A stretch of DNA of 64,000 nucleotides from Sinomonas sp. ASV322 (GTDB lineage Bacteria > Actinomycetota > Actinomycetes > Actinomycetales > Micrococcaceae), in NCBI RefSeq assembly GCF_030908245.1, contig NZ_JAVFJJ010000007.1, forward strand, positions 1 through 64,000, read 5' to 3'. Of this stretch, positions 1 through 8,292 are shown piece after piece. Every line of letters starts with the position of its first letter. The stretch's first letter is position 1. The notes beneath the pieces were generated by a model that saw only the letters and a program-made list of their open reading frames with translations, did no database searches and was not told the origin of the DNA. The position numbers were made by a program, and so were the translations under genes.

Positions 1-2
1 GG

Positions 3-824
3 CACCACCTCGAGCTCGGCTACAAGTCCATCCGCGTCCAGACCGCGGTCCCGGGGATCAAGGCCGTCTACGGCGTCGCGGCCCAGGCCCAGGCCTCGGG
101 CGAGCGGTACGACTACGAGCCGGCCGGGCGCGGGGCCTACCCGCTCGAGGAGGACTGGGACACGCGCGCGTACCTGCGCCACCTGCCCACCGTGTTCGAG
201 GCCGTGCGCAACGAGTTCGGCCCCGAGATCCCGCTCCTGCACGACGGCCACCACCGCATGACCCCGATCCAGGCCGCCAAGCTCGGCAAGGCCCTCGAGC
301 CCTACGACCTGTTCTGGCTCGAGGACTGCACCCCGGCGGAGAACCAGGAGGCCCTGCGCCTGGTCCGCAGCCACACCACGACCCCGCTGGCGATCGGGGA
401 GGTCTTCAACACGGTGTACGACTTCCAGTCGCTCATCAAGGAACAGCTCATCGACTACGTCCGCGCGGCCTCGACCCACTTCGGCGGCATCTCCCCGCTG
501 AAGAAGGTCATGGACTACGCGGCCCAGTACCAGGTCAAGTCCGGCTTCCACGGGCCCACGGACATCTCCCCGGTCGGCTTCGCCGCCCAGCTGCACGTGG
601 GCCTGGCGATCCACAACTACGGGATCCAGGAGTACATGCAGCACTCGGACGCGACGAACACCGTGTTCGAGCAGTCCATGACCTTCACCGACGGCTACCT
701 CCACCCCGGGGACAAGCCCGGCCTCGGCGTCGAGTTCAACGAGGAGGCCGCGAACTCGTACCCGTACCAGCAGGCCTACCTCCCGTACAACCGCCTCATC
801 GACGGCACCGTCCACGACTGGTGA
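3..824 (+). CDS. manD: D-mannonate/sugar-acid dehydratase (ManD/RspA type), 5' truncated
   Basis: Enolase-superfamily dehydratase that removes water from an aldonic acid such as D-mannonate, giving the 2-keto-3-deoxy sugar acid in the cytoplasm. The frame is open from the window edge, so the N-terminal lid domain is missing. What remains shows GYKSIRVQ, the metal-ligand segments LLHDGHHR, WLEDCTPAE and IGEVFNT, and GFHGPTDISPV near the active site. The C-terminus, ending in the residues VHDW, is complete. A strong terminator follows, so this is the last gene of an operon lying mostly outside the window. ManD and RspA members differ in substrate and activity, so the substrate is not certain. 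Confidence 0.88.
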   Translation, partial: HHLELGYKSIRVQTAVPGIKAVYGVAAQAQASGERYDYEPAGRGAYPLEEDWDTRAYLRHLPTVFEAVRNEFGPEIPLLHDGHHRMTPIQAAKLGKALEPYDLFWLEDCTPAENQEALRLVRSHTTTPLAIGEVFNTVYDFQSLIKEQLIDYVRAASTHFGGISPLKKVMDYAAQYQVKSGFHGPTDISPVGFAAQLHVGLAIHNYGIQEYMQHSDATNTVFEQSMTFTDGYLHPGDKPGLGVEFNEEAANSYPYQQAYLPYNRLIDGTVHDW

Positions 825-847
825 CCCCGTAGTTCGCTTCGCACCAC

Positions 848-893
848 CGCGCCGTCCTCTCCTGTCCGCGGACAGGGGAGGACGGCGCGTTTT
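848..893 (+). terminator. Rho-independent terminator after the dehydratase
   Basis: An almost perfect inverted repeat of about 20 bp per arm with a GC loop (core GTCCTCTCCTGTCC / GGACAGGGGAGGAC) is followed directly by TTTT. It separates the dehydratase from pyrE. Confidence 0.9.
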
Positions 894-916
894 GCGCACC
901 AACTAGAATCGAAGCC

Positions 917-1504
917 ATGACTGCGCCCCTCGACTCTGCCCTGCCCGACCTGGCGACCGCGCGCGCTCGCCTCCTCGAGCTCATCAAGGAACTCGCGGTG
1001 GTGCACGGCCGCGTGACGCTCTCGAGCGGCAAGGAGGCGGACTACTACATCGACCTTCGCCGCATCACGCTCCACCACGAGGCCTCGCAGCTCGTCGGCC
1101 GTGTGATGCTCGACCTTGTCGATCGCGCAGGCGTCTCGGTCGAGGCCTCGGGCGGCCTCACGATGGGGGCGGATCCCGTCGGGACGGCCATGATGCACGC
1201 CGCGCGGGAGGCCGGCCGGAACATCGACGCGTTCGTGGTCCGCAAGGCGCAGAAGTCGTACGGCATGGGCCGCCAGGTCGAGGGCCCCTCGGTCGAGGGG
1301 CGGAAGGTCGTCGTCGTCGAGGACACGTCGACGACGGGCGGGTCGGCGCTGACCGCCGTCGAGGGCGTCCGCAACGCGGGCGGCGACGTGACCGCCGTCG
1401 CCGTCATCGTGGACCGCGCGACGGGAGCGAAGGAGCGCATCGAGGCCGAGGCCGGTGTCCCCTACCTCTACGCGTTCAGCAAGGATGAGCTCGGACTCGA
1501 CTGA
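917..1504 (+). CDS. pyrE: Orotate phosphoribosyltransferase
   Basis: Transfers the phosphoribosyl group of PRPP to orotate, making OMP in pyrimidine synthesis. At 195 residues it has the usual family length. The PRPP-binding loop VVVVEDTSTTGGS lies at residues 131-143. The N-terminal segment around SGKEADYYIDLR (about 37-49) matches the orotate-binding side. The ATG follows closely on the upstream terminator. In related actinobacteria pyrE stands near a HAD phosphatase, a SpoU methyltransferase and class II aldolase. All of these occur here but are separated by inserted islands. Confidence 0.96.
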   Translation: MTAPLDSALPDLATARARLLELIKELAVVHGRVTLSSGKEADYYIDLRRITLHHEASQLVGRVMLDLVDRAGVSVEASGGLTMGADPVGTAMMHAAREAGRNIDAFVVRKAQKSYGMGRQVEGPSVEGRKVVVVEDTSTTGGSALTAVEGVRNAGGDVTAVAVIVDRATGAKERIEAEAGVPYLYAFSKDELGLD

Positions 1505-2552
1505 GAGGCGCCACGGACCCCCCGCCCTCGACGAGGGCGGGGTCCGTGAGCTGGCCGCGGGCCTTCGCGCCGTCGACGGACTGCGGCGCGTGAGCCGGCG
1601 CGCGTTTGTAGGCGGCACGCTTGCGGCGGGCCTTCTCGCCGTCGACATGTTCGCGACGCGCGCGATCCAGGAGCAGCGGCGGCAAACGGTCGTGCTCACG
1701 GCGAACGACGACGACACCCGGCGGCGCTTCCCCGGAACCTCGTGGATCCTGTTCCCCGGCTACAAGACGAGCTGGGAAGAGGCCCAGCTCATCATCACCC
1801 TCCTGCGCCCGTCGCTCGGCGAGCGCGGGCAGCTCGCGGCGGTGGGCTACTCGAACAACGGCCTCGACGTGGGCGAGGTCATGAGCGCAATCCGCAATCA
1901 TGCCGCGCGCAACAGGCTGACCGAACTCCACCTCTACGGCCACTCGTTCGGCGGCATGCTCGCCGTCGACGTCGCGTCGCGGCTCCTGCGCGAGAGCTCC
2001 GGGCCCTCGGTCGGGGCCATCGTGCTCGACTCGACCCCGGCCTCGAAATACGACGTCAAGGATCTCTCGTGGTTCGAGGGCGTCGTCGAGCTCTACGAGC
2101 TGGGCTTCCGCGTGCCGAGCGTGCTGCGCGGCGGCTACGAGCTCGGCGAGCGGATCGTCAACAAGCACGAGCGGACGTGGACGCAGGTGGTTGACCAGAC
2201 GCTCGAACAGCTCACGCCGCTTGCGCCGTCGAGCGTGCTCATTCAGACCGAGTCCGAGTACATCTACAACTGGGACGTCACGCGGTTCAGGGGGGAGCTC
2301 GGGCACACACAGCTGGGGTTCATCGGCAACCCCGGCGATCAGACCGTCGACTACCTGGCGGCCCGTGCCCGCTGGGGAGAGAACTTCCCCGACAACCTCG
2401 TCTCGTCGTCGCTCCAGACTCTCGGCGCGTTCCCGGCCCATGCGAGTCCCGAGTGGAGCGCATTCGTGTACAACTCCGTCCTCGCGAAGCTGCTCCCACA
2501 GCTCCTGCCGCTGCCGCGGAAGCTCGGCGGCGCGGGCGGCGGGGTGGGTTAA
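1455..2552 (+). CDS. Membrane-anchored alpha/beta-hydrolase-like protein
   Basis: A 365-residue protein with a basic N-terminus (VSRRAF, about 46-51) followed by a hydrophobic segment (about 51-67), suggesting a membrane anchor or Tat-like signal. The rest resembles an alpha/beta hydrolase, with nucleophile elbow GHSFGG (Ser164), a preceding strand LHLYG and a later LDSTP. The likely reaction is ester or lipid hydrolysis, but no substrate can be read. The GTG start overlaps pyrE by 50 bp and has GAGG 9 nt upstream. An ATG at 1485 is the alternative. The stop codon lies inside a 19-bp tandem repeat. Confidence 0.75.
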   Translation: MSPTSTRSARMSSDSTERRHGPPALDEGGVRELAAGLRAVDGLRRVSRRAFVGGTLAAGLLAVDMFATRAIQEQRRQTVVLTANDDDTRRRFPGTSWILFPGYKTSWEEAQLIITLLRPSLGERGQLAAVGYSNNGLDVGEVMSAIRNHAARNRLTELHLYGHSFGGMLAVDVASRLLRESSGPSVGAIVLDSTPASKYDVKDLSWFEGVVELYELGFRVPSVLRGGYELGERIVNKHERTWTQVVDQTLEQLTPLAPSSVLIQTESEYIYNWDVTRFRGELGHTQLGFIGNPGDQTVDYLAARARWGENFPDNLVSSSLQTLGAFPAHASPEWSAFVYNSVLAKLLPQLLPLPRKLGGAGGGVG

Positions 2553-2602
2553 GAGGAGGGCGGTGGGTTAAGAGGAGGGCGGTGGGTTAAGAGGAGGGCG
2601 GT
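2546..2602. repeat. Three perfect 19-bp tandem repeats
   Basis: The unit GGGTTAAGAGGAGGGCGGT occurs three times without a mismatch. The first copy provides the TAA stop of the hydrolase gene. G-rich degenerate sequence continues to about 2640. From there to 2773 I see no gene or clear signal. Confidence 0.95.
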
Positions 2603-2773
2603 GGGGTGAGGGCGGCGGGGTGGGTGAGGGCGGCCGGCCGGTCGGCAGCGTCCGACGACGCCGCCTCCACCGCGGTCCCGCCCGGTTGTGATTCCTCAAT
2701 CACTCGCTACCGCAGCGTGTTGCCCCGGGACGCGATTTTCGCGGCTCAGAAGCGGGCTGGATCGCGTTGCGGC

Positions 2774-5107
2774 CTAGTTCACCGGCGCGAGAGCGCTGAG
2801 CCCTGCGGTCGGGAAAGGCCGGGGGAAGACGCTCGGCGCGGGCACGGCCACGGGCCCGAGCGCAACGACCGTTGGCTCGGTGCCGACCGCCACGATGCTG
2901 CCTCGCACGCTCACCTCTAGCGGGTCGCCGCCCTCGACGGCCAGCTCGATATCGTCCGAGGTCAAGCGCACGCTCAGGGTCCGACCGTGGAGCTGGAGCC
3001 GGAACGAGAGGCTCTCCCATTCCTGAGGAAGCCGCGGATCGAAGTGCGGAAGCGTGCCCTGGTCCCGGAAGCCCGCGAAACCGTTGATCAGCGCCGACCA
3101 CACGCCGCCCGCGGACGCGGTGTGCACGCCGTCGATCGTGTTGCGGTGGAGATTGTCGAGATCGATGAACACGGCATGCGTGAAGTGCCGCATGGCCTCG
3201 TCGAGGTAGCCGACCTCGGCGGCCATGATGCCTTGGACGCACGCCGAGAGCGTCGAGTCGCCCGTCGTGATCGGGTCGTAGAAATCGAACGCGCGCTGCT
3301 TCTCCTCGGCCGTGAAGTCCTGCCACTGGAGGAACATCGCGAGCACCGCGTCTGCCTGCTTGATCACCTGGTGGCGGTAGATGACGAGGGGGTGGAAGTG
3401 GAGCAGGAGCGGGTACTTCGAGCGCGGCGTCTCCCAGTCCCATGGTTCGAGGGTCATGAAGTCGGCGTCCTGCGCGTGGACACGCATGTCCGAGTCGTAC
3501 GGGACCGCGATCCGCTCCGCGATGTGGGACCACAGGAGCCGCTCGGTGTCCGAGATGCTCGGGTGGTCGAGCGCCGCGGCCGCGCGCAGGTTGAACCGCG
3601 CCATGACGTTGGTGTACAGGTTGTCGTTCACGACCGCCGTGTACTCGTCTGGACCGGTCACGCCGTGGATGTGGAACTGGCCGTTCTTGCCAAAGAAGCC
3701 GAGCGACGCCCACATGCGGGCCGTCTCGACGAGGAGGTCAGCACCGGGCCCCACGCGGAAGCCCGCGTCCCCGGACGCCCATGCGTAGCGCGCCGCCGCG
3801 AAGGCGATCGCCGCATTGATGTGGAACTGCGCCGTGCCTGCGGCGTAGTAGGCGCTCGCCTCTTGGCCGTTGATCGTGCGCCATGGGAAGAGCGCGCCGT
3901 CGACGTTGAGCTCCGCTGCCCGCTCCGTCGCCGCCGGAAGCATCCGGTGCCGGAATTCGAGGACCTTCCGGGCTGCCGCGGGCGCCGTATACGTGAGATA
4001 GGGGAGGAGATAGACCTCCTGATCCCAGAAGTAGTGGCCCTCGTAGCCAGAACCCGTCACGCCCTTCGCCGGGATGCCCGCGATGCCGGCCTGCGACGTC
4101 GCCTGCGCGAGCTGGAAGAGGTTCCACCGGACGGCCTGCTGAAGGTCGTCGGACGCGCCGACCTGGATATCTGCCGCGGCCCAATAGCGGGCGTAGTGCG
4201 CCGCGCTCTCGGCGAGCAGCTCGTGGAAGCCGCGGGCGGCGGAGACCGCGGCGTCGAGGAGTCCGGCCGAGCTCGACTGTGCGGCGGCGTACCCCACCCG
4301 CTTCTCGAGGCGGAACGTCTCGCCCGGGTCGAGGGGGAGGACGTACCGGACGCCGCTGCGATCCGAGCCGGGTTCGGTTGAGAAGGGCGGCATCGGGCTG
4401 TTGGCCGAATGGTCGACGGCGACGGCGATGTGCTGGCGCGACGCGACCGTCGCCCATTCGAGGCGGAGGCTACCGTTCGATCCCTCGGCCGCGATCGGCT
4501 CGAGGACGCGCCCCGCGTGCCGGCCCGCACGGCGCGGATCGTGCTCGGAGTGATCGTCCCGGGGCTGGTCCTGGCGATTGACGACGTACGACTCGACATC
4601 GGCCACGATGCGGCGATCCGCGCTGATGACGAGCTCGATGCCGAGGCTCGAGCGCGAGGCGGCGCCCACGACGCGGCGTTCGGTCGTTGTCACGATCGCC
4701 CCGGAGACGGCCTTCCACACGACCGTGCACTCGTAGACCCCCGTCGCGAAGTCGAGCCGCCGCCGGTACTCGAGGACCTCCGAGCCCGCAAGGGTGAGGT
4801 GCTCGCCGTCGACCCGCACGACCGATTCCTGCGCGTCCGGCACGTAGAGGATGCGCTGCCCCTGCTTCGCGAAGCCATACGCGTTCTCCGCATGGCGGAT
4901 GTCGAAGATCTCGTGGAAGCCGTTGACGAAAGTGCCCGGAAGCCCCGCGTCGGCCTCGGCGAGGTGCGCGCCGCGCACGCCGAGATGGCCGTTGCCGAGG
5001 CTGAAGAGCGTCTCGAGGGCGCCCTCGGAACCGGGGGCGTGACTCGTTTCGACGAGGGCCCACGGGTCGACGGGGAAGCGGGTGCGGTCTGCGGAGACGA
5101 GGGTCAT
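2774..5107 (-). CDS. Glycoside hydrolase family 65 disaccharide phosphorylase
   Basis: Cytoplasmic phosphorolysis of an alpha-glucosyl disaccharide (maltose, trehalose, kojibiose or similar) to beta-glucose 1-phosphate and a free sugar. The 777 residues fit GH65: N-terminal beta-sandwich (about 10-260), then the (alpha/alpha)6 barrel with GSGYEGHYFWDQEVY at about 352-366, the general-acid motif TGPDEY (Glu488), and HQVIKQAD further on. The ATG is the first possible start, because the open frame upstream encodes only a proline-rich translation of a G-rich spacer. The HAD phosphoglucomutase upstream handles the expected product, which supports phosphorylase over hydrolase activity. The substrate is unresolved. 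Confidence 0.9.
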   Translation of the reverse strand: MTLVSADRTRFPVDPWALVETSHAPGSEGALETLFSLGNGHLGVRGAHLAEADAGLPGTFVNGFHEIFDIRHAENAYGFAKQGQRILYVPDAQESVVRVDGEHLTLAGSEVLEYRRRLDFATGVYECTVVWKAVSGAIVTTTERRVVGAASRSSLGIELVISADRRIVADVESYVVNRQDQPRDDHSEHDPRRAGRHAGRVLEPIAAEGSNGSLRLEWATVASRQHIAVAVDHSANSPMPPFSTEPGSDRSGVRYVLPLDPGETFRLEKRVGYAAAQSSSAGLLDAAVSAARGFHELLAESAAHYARYWAAADIQVGASDDLQQAVRWNLFQLAQATSQAGIAGIPAKGVTGSGYEGHYFWDQEVYLLPYLTYTAPAAARKVLEFRHRMLPAATERAAELNVDGALFPWRTINGQEASAYYAAGTAQFHINAAIAFAAARYAWASGDAGFRVGPGADLLVETARMWASLGFFGKNGQFHIHGVTGPDEYTAVVNDNLYTNVMARFNLRAAAALDHPSISDTERLLWSHIAERIAVPYDSDMRVHAQDADFMTLEPWDWETPRSKYPLLLHFHPLVIYRHQVIKQADAVLAMFLQWQDFTAEEKQRAFDFYDPITTGDSTLSACVQGIMAAEVGYLDEAMRHFTHAVFIDLDNLHRNTIDGVHTASAGGVWSALINGFAGFRDQGTLPHFDPRLPQEWESLSFRLQLHGRTLSVRLTSDDIELAVEGGDPLEVSVRGSIVAVGTEPTVVALGPVAVPAPSVFPRPFPTAGLSALAPVN

Positions 5108-5109
5108 GA

Positions 5110-5232
5110 GGCGCCGTTTCGGGTGGTGGGGTGGGTAGGGGTGGGCGGGTGGGTTCGGGTGGTCGGGTGGGTTCGGGAGGTGGGGTGGGTTCCGGGGGGA
5201 ACCGGGGTCGGTTCGGAGTAACCGGGGGTTCG
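5110..5232. repeat. G-tract-rich spacer between HAD and GH65 genes
   Basis: About 120 bp of GGGTGG/GGGTTCGG-like runs on the plus strand, which is the template for the flanking minus-strand genes. Several runs of 3-6 G occur within short distance, so G-quadruplex formation is possible. It holds no gene of its own. Confidence 0.7.
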
Positions 5233-5240
5233 GGTGCGAC

Positions 5241-5972
5241 TCAGAGCAGCTCGGCGAGGTCGCCGACGACGAACGTCGCGCCTGCGGCGAGCAGCTGGTT
5301 CGGGCCCGCGCCGCGGTCGACGCCGACGACGGCGCGGAATCCGCCCGCCGCCCCGGCCTGGACACCCGAGACGGCGTCCTCGACGACGACGCATGCCGAG
5401 CGTGGCGCCCCGAGCAGCTCCGCCGCGTGGAGGAATGTCGCTGGGTCGGGTTTGCCGGGGAGCCCTTCGCGTGCCGCGAGCGAGCCGTCGACCACGACAG
5501 GGAAGGCACCGTCGAGTCCCGCCGCGCGCAGGACGGCGGGCGCGTTGCGGGAGGACGAGACGACGGCGAGTTTGACTCCGCGCTCGCGTGCCGCCTCGAC
5601 AAGCCGGACGGACCCCTCGTAGGGGGCTACGCCGTCGTTCTCGATGATCGTGTTGAAGATCCGGTTCTTCCGGTTCCCGAGGCCCTGGACGGTTTCGTGG
5701 GCGGGGTCGTCGTCGAGCGGGCCCTCGGGCAGGACGATGCCCCGGGAGGCGAGGAAGTCGCGGACTCCGTCGAAGCGGGGCTTGCCGTCGATGTGGTCGA
5801 AATAGTCCGCGTCGGAGTACGCCGGGCCGCGGCCGACGGCGGCGAGGTATTCCTCGAAGAGGCGTCGCCAGGCGAGCTCGTGCACGATCGCGGTCGGGGT
5901 GAGCACGCCGTCGAGGTCGAAGAGCAGGGCTTCGGTTCCGGTCCAGAGGTCGAGTCGGGTCTCGGGGGGCAT
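5241..5972 (-). CDS. pgmB: Beta-phosphoglucomutase-like HAD phosphatase
   Basis: HAD superfamily subfamily IA protein of 243 residues. Motif I is LLFDLDGVLTP near residues 17-27, with a helical cap following, motif II VVSSSRN and a late acidic motif VVVEDAVSG. In GH65 loci this family converts beta-glucose 1-phosphate to glucose 6-phosphate. The gene lies 18 bp after the LacI regulator and before the GH65 gene on the same strand, which supports that role. A generic sugar-phosphate phosphatase is the alternative. Confidence 0.85.
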   Translation of the reverse strand: MPPETRLDLWTGTEALLFDLDGVLTPTAIVHELAWRRLFEEYLAAVGRGPAYSDADYFDHIDGKPRFDGVRDFLASRGIVLPEGPLDDDPAHETVQGLGNRKNRIFNTIIENDGVAPYEGSVRLVEAARERGVKLAVVSSSRNAPAVLRAAGLDGAFPVVVDGSLAAREGLPGKPDPATFLHAAELLGAPRSACVVVEDAVSGVQAGAAGGFRAVVGVDRGAGPNQLLAAGATFVVGDLAELL

Positions 5973-5990
5973 GAGGAGGCCTTCCGGGGT

Positions 5991-7022
5991 TCAGTGCCGT
6001 GAACGGCGGGTGGTCTTGCGCTCGATGAGGGGGGTGGGGAGGCGGTGGTCTTCGGGGTTGGCGCCGTCGTCGGGATTCTGGAGCCGTTCGGTGAGCAGCG
6101 TGGCGGCGAACGCGCCTTGGTCCGGGACCGGCTGGGCGACGGTCGTGAGCCCGAGGAATGAGCTCATGGGGTGGTCGTCAAGCCCGATGATCGAGACCTT
6201 CTTCGGGGCGGAGAGCCCGTGCTCGCGCATCGCCTTGAGTGCGCCGAAAGCCGCCTCGTCGCAGCCCGCAAAGACCGCGCTGGGGACGCGCCTCGTCGAC
6301 ATGAGCTCGGTCATCGCCCGGTAGCCGCCGTCGATCGTCGAGGGTGCGCTCACGACGAGGTCCGGATCCGTGTCGAGGTGCTCCTGGGCGAGGGCCCGCT
6401 CGAAGCCCGCGCGTCGCTGCGCCGCGGTCGTCACCGTCCCGTGGCTCTCCTCGTCCCCGGTGAGCATCGCGAGGTCCCAGTGGCCGAGGTCGAGCAGGTG
6501 CCGCGTCGCGGCCCGCGCGGCGGCCTCGTCGTCGATGCCGACGTTGTCCCACGGGACGCCCTCGAGGCCGACGCTCGCGACCGCGAGCCGCGATTCTGAA
6601 AGCGCTTCCACGTGGGCGGGGCCAAGATTGACGCCGAGGAGCAGGACGCCGTCGACCCGCTGGGAGAGTTCGGTGGGGTCATCGAAGAGCCGGTCCCTGA
6701 CCTTGCCCTGGCCCCGGAGGCTCACGAGCACGGTATCGAGCCCGCTGTCCGCGAAGACTTCTTCTGCCGCCTCGACGGCTTCGGCGAAGAACCAGCTCGT
6801 GGCCTTCGGCGCGACGATCGCGACCTGTCCCGTGCGCCCGCCTGCGAGGCGGGAAGCGGCCGACGACGCGCGGTAGCCGAGCTTTTCGGCGGCGTCCTCG
6901 ATGCGCTGCTGGGCGTCGTGGGAGACGTTTGGCAGGCCCCGGAGGGCCCGCGAGACGGTGCAGATGGAGAGACCCGAGAGGGTCGCGACGTCACGGATCG
7001 TCGCCCGAGTGCGCTCAGTCAC
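5991..7022 (-). CDS. LacI-family regulator of the GH65 operon
   Basis: A 343-residue LacI repressor. The HTH is at the N-terminus (ATIRDVATLSGLSICTVSRA), followed by the hinge and a periplasmic-binding-protein-like sugar domain from about residue 65. The GTG start directly precedes the HTH and has GAGG about 10 nt upstream. The longer frame adds a low-complexity N-terminus that I discount. It is the first gene of the lacI-HAD-GH65 operon. An operator-like palindrome lies in its promoter, suggesting autorepression relieved by a disaccharide or its product. Confidence 0.93.
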   Translation of the reverse strand: MTERTRATIRDVATLSGLSICTVSRALRGLPNVSHDAQQRIEDAAEKLGYRASSAASRLAGGRTGQVAIVAPKATSWFFAEAVEAAEEVFADSGLDTVLVSLRGQGKVRDRLFDDPTELSQRVDGVLLLGVNLGPAHVEALSESRLAVASVGLEGVPWDNVGIDDEAAARAATRHLLDLGHWDLAMLTGDEESHGTVTTAAQRRAGFERALAQEHLDTDPDLVVSAPSTIDGGYRAMTELMSTRRVPSAVFAGCDEAAFGALKAMREHGLSAPKKVSIIGLDDHPMSSFLGLTTVAQPVPDQGAFAATLLTERLQNPDDGANPEDHRLPTPLIERKTTRRSRH

Positions 7023-7087
7023 ACAACACGGCCTCAACCCTTTCACTTGAGCGGAACGGAAGAGGGCGCTCGACCGCGCCCGGAAAA

Positions 7088-7116
7088 GTGTAAGCAGGTA
7101 CTGTAAGCGTTTACAA
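7088..7116 (-). promoter_or_regulatory. Promoter and operator of the lacI-pgmB-GH65 operon
   Basis: Read on the minus strand, TTGTAA, a 17-bp spacer and TTACAC form a plausible -35/-10 pair. The near-palindrome TGTAAACGCTTACA with central CG, typical of LacI operators, overlaps the -35 end and the spacer (7102-7115). Confidence 0.6.
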
Positions 7117-7304
7117 GATCGCCTGATTTCGGTGCTTTCACCGATTTCCCCGGTCTCCCCGGTTTCCCGTCCGAGCTCCCCAGCCTTCAGACGACGACGG
7201 CGCGACACGCCGGCGCCCGGGCACAACACACCGCGGGTTGAAGCGTGAAGTTGGGGAGGGCGGAGTTGAACTAGGGGAGGACGGAGGGCAGGGCGGCCGA
7301 CTCC

Positions 7305-8156
7305 TCAGAGCTGCTTGAGCAGGTCCGCGACCGAGTTGAGCACCTGGTTGGGGCGGAACGGATACGTGGCAATGTCCGTCCGCTGCGTGATGCCAGAGAG
7401 CACGAGCACCGTGTGAAGGCCCGCCTCCATGCCCGCGACGATGTCCGTGTCCATGCGGTCGCCGATCATCGCGGTCGTCTCCGAATGCGCGTCGATCTGG
7501 TTCATCGCGGACCGGAACATCATGGGGTTCGGCTTGCCGATTGTGTACGGCTCGCGGCCCGTGGCCTTCGTGATGAGGGCCGTGATCGCGCCCGTCGCGG
7601 GAAGGACGCCCTCCTTGGACGGCCCGGTCGCGTCGGGGTTCGTCGCGATGAAGCGCGCGCCGCCCACGATGAGCCGGATGGCGGTCGTGATCGCGTTGAA
7701 CGAGTACGTACGCGTCTCGCCGAGCACCACATAGTCGGGGTCCTGATCGGTGAGGATCATGCCAGCCTCGTGCAGCGCCGTCGTGAGCCCGGCTTCGCCG
7801 ATGCAGTAGACGCGCGCGCCCGGCATCTGGTCCTTGATGAAGACCGCCGTGGCGAGGGCCGAGGTCCAGATGTTCTCCTCGGGGATCGAGAGGCCCGAGG
7901 ACGCGAGGCGGGCCGCGAGGTCGCGCGGCGTGAAGATCGAGTTGTTGGTCAGGACGAGGAAGCGGCGGGACGTGTCGACCCAGCGCCGGATGAGCTCGGG
8001 CGCACCGGGGATTGGGTGGTTCTCGTGCACGAGAACCCCATCCATGTCCGTGAGCCAGCACTCGATCTCCTCGCCGCTGCGGTACACGACCTTCGAGGGT
8101 GCAGGCGCCGGAACGGCGGGGGAGGCGTCGGTGGTCGGGGCGACAGTTTCAGCCAT
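7305..8156 (-). CDS. HAD-IIA (NagD-like) phosphatase
   Basis: A 283-residue HAD phosphatase of the NagD / p-nitrophenyl phosphatase group. Motif I is LTDMDGVLVHENHP (about 35-48), motif II LTNNS (about 74-78), the lysine motif is IGKPNP and motif III IGDRMDTD. NagD relatives dephosphorylate nucleotides or sugar phosphates, and the physiological substrate is unknown. It is transcribed divergently from the molybdate operon across about 135 bp. Related actinobacterial genomes carry a HAD gene near pyrE, so this may be a backbone gene. Confidence 0.87.
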   Translation of the reverse strand: MAETVAPTTDASPAVPAPAPSKVVYRSGEEIECWLTDMDGVLVHENHPIPGAPELIRRWVDTSRRFLVLTNNSIFTPRDLAARLASSGLSIPEENIWTSALATAVFIKDQMPGARVYCIGEAGLTTALHEAGMILTDQDPDYVVLGETRTYSFNAITTAIRLIVGGARFIATNPDATGPSKEGVLPATGAITALITKATGREPYTIGKPNPMMFRSAMNQIDAHSETTAMIGDRMDTDIVAGMEAGLHTVLVLSGITQRTDIATYPFRPNQVLNSVADLLKQL

Positions 8157-8237
8157 GATGCCTCCTGCTCAGGGGACGATTCAGTGTCAGTCTTTCATCC
8201 CCCGCCCCCGGAGGCGGACATGGCATTGGTCACCCGT

Positions 8238-8281
8238 CGCATATGCGGATGATGTAGGCGGAAGTGCCCGCATATGCGGAT
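8238..8281. promoter_or_regulatory. Two palindromic operator copies upstream of the molybdate regulator
   Basis: CGCATATGCGGAT occurs at 8238-8250 and again at 8269-8281, exactly 31 bp apart (three helical turns). The second copy is centred on the perfect palindrome CCGCATATGCGG. The second ends 11 bp before the ATG of the HTH-TOBE gene. A half-site ATCCGCAT lies inside the coding start. Autoregulation by that protein is inferred. Confidence 0.7.
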
Positions 8282-8292
8282 AGACTTTCCCT

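Noticed and set aside
2700-2770. GATTTTCGCGG near 2735 as a fourth copy of the 40-nt-spacer repeat
   Set aside because: The CACAAYT and ARTTGTG arms are missing at the required distances.
2987-4381. Long plus-strand ORF opposite GH65, and similar long antisense ORFs elsewhere
   Set aside because: Arg/Val/Glu-rich translations without domains, as expected opposite high-GC genes.
5108-5602. A 165-residue N-terminal extension of the GH65 protein, open in frame
   Set aside because: It translates the G-rich spacer into proline-rich sequence and then runs antisense through the HAD gene in another frame; GH65 proteins do not need it and MTLVSADR is a normal start.
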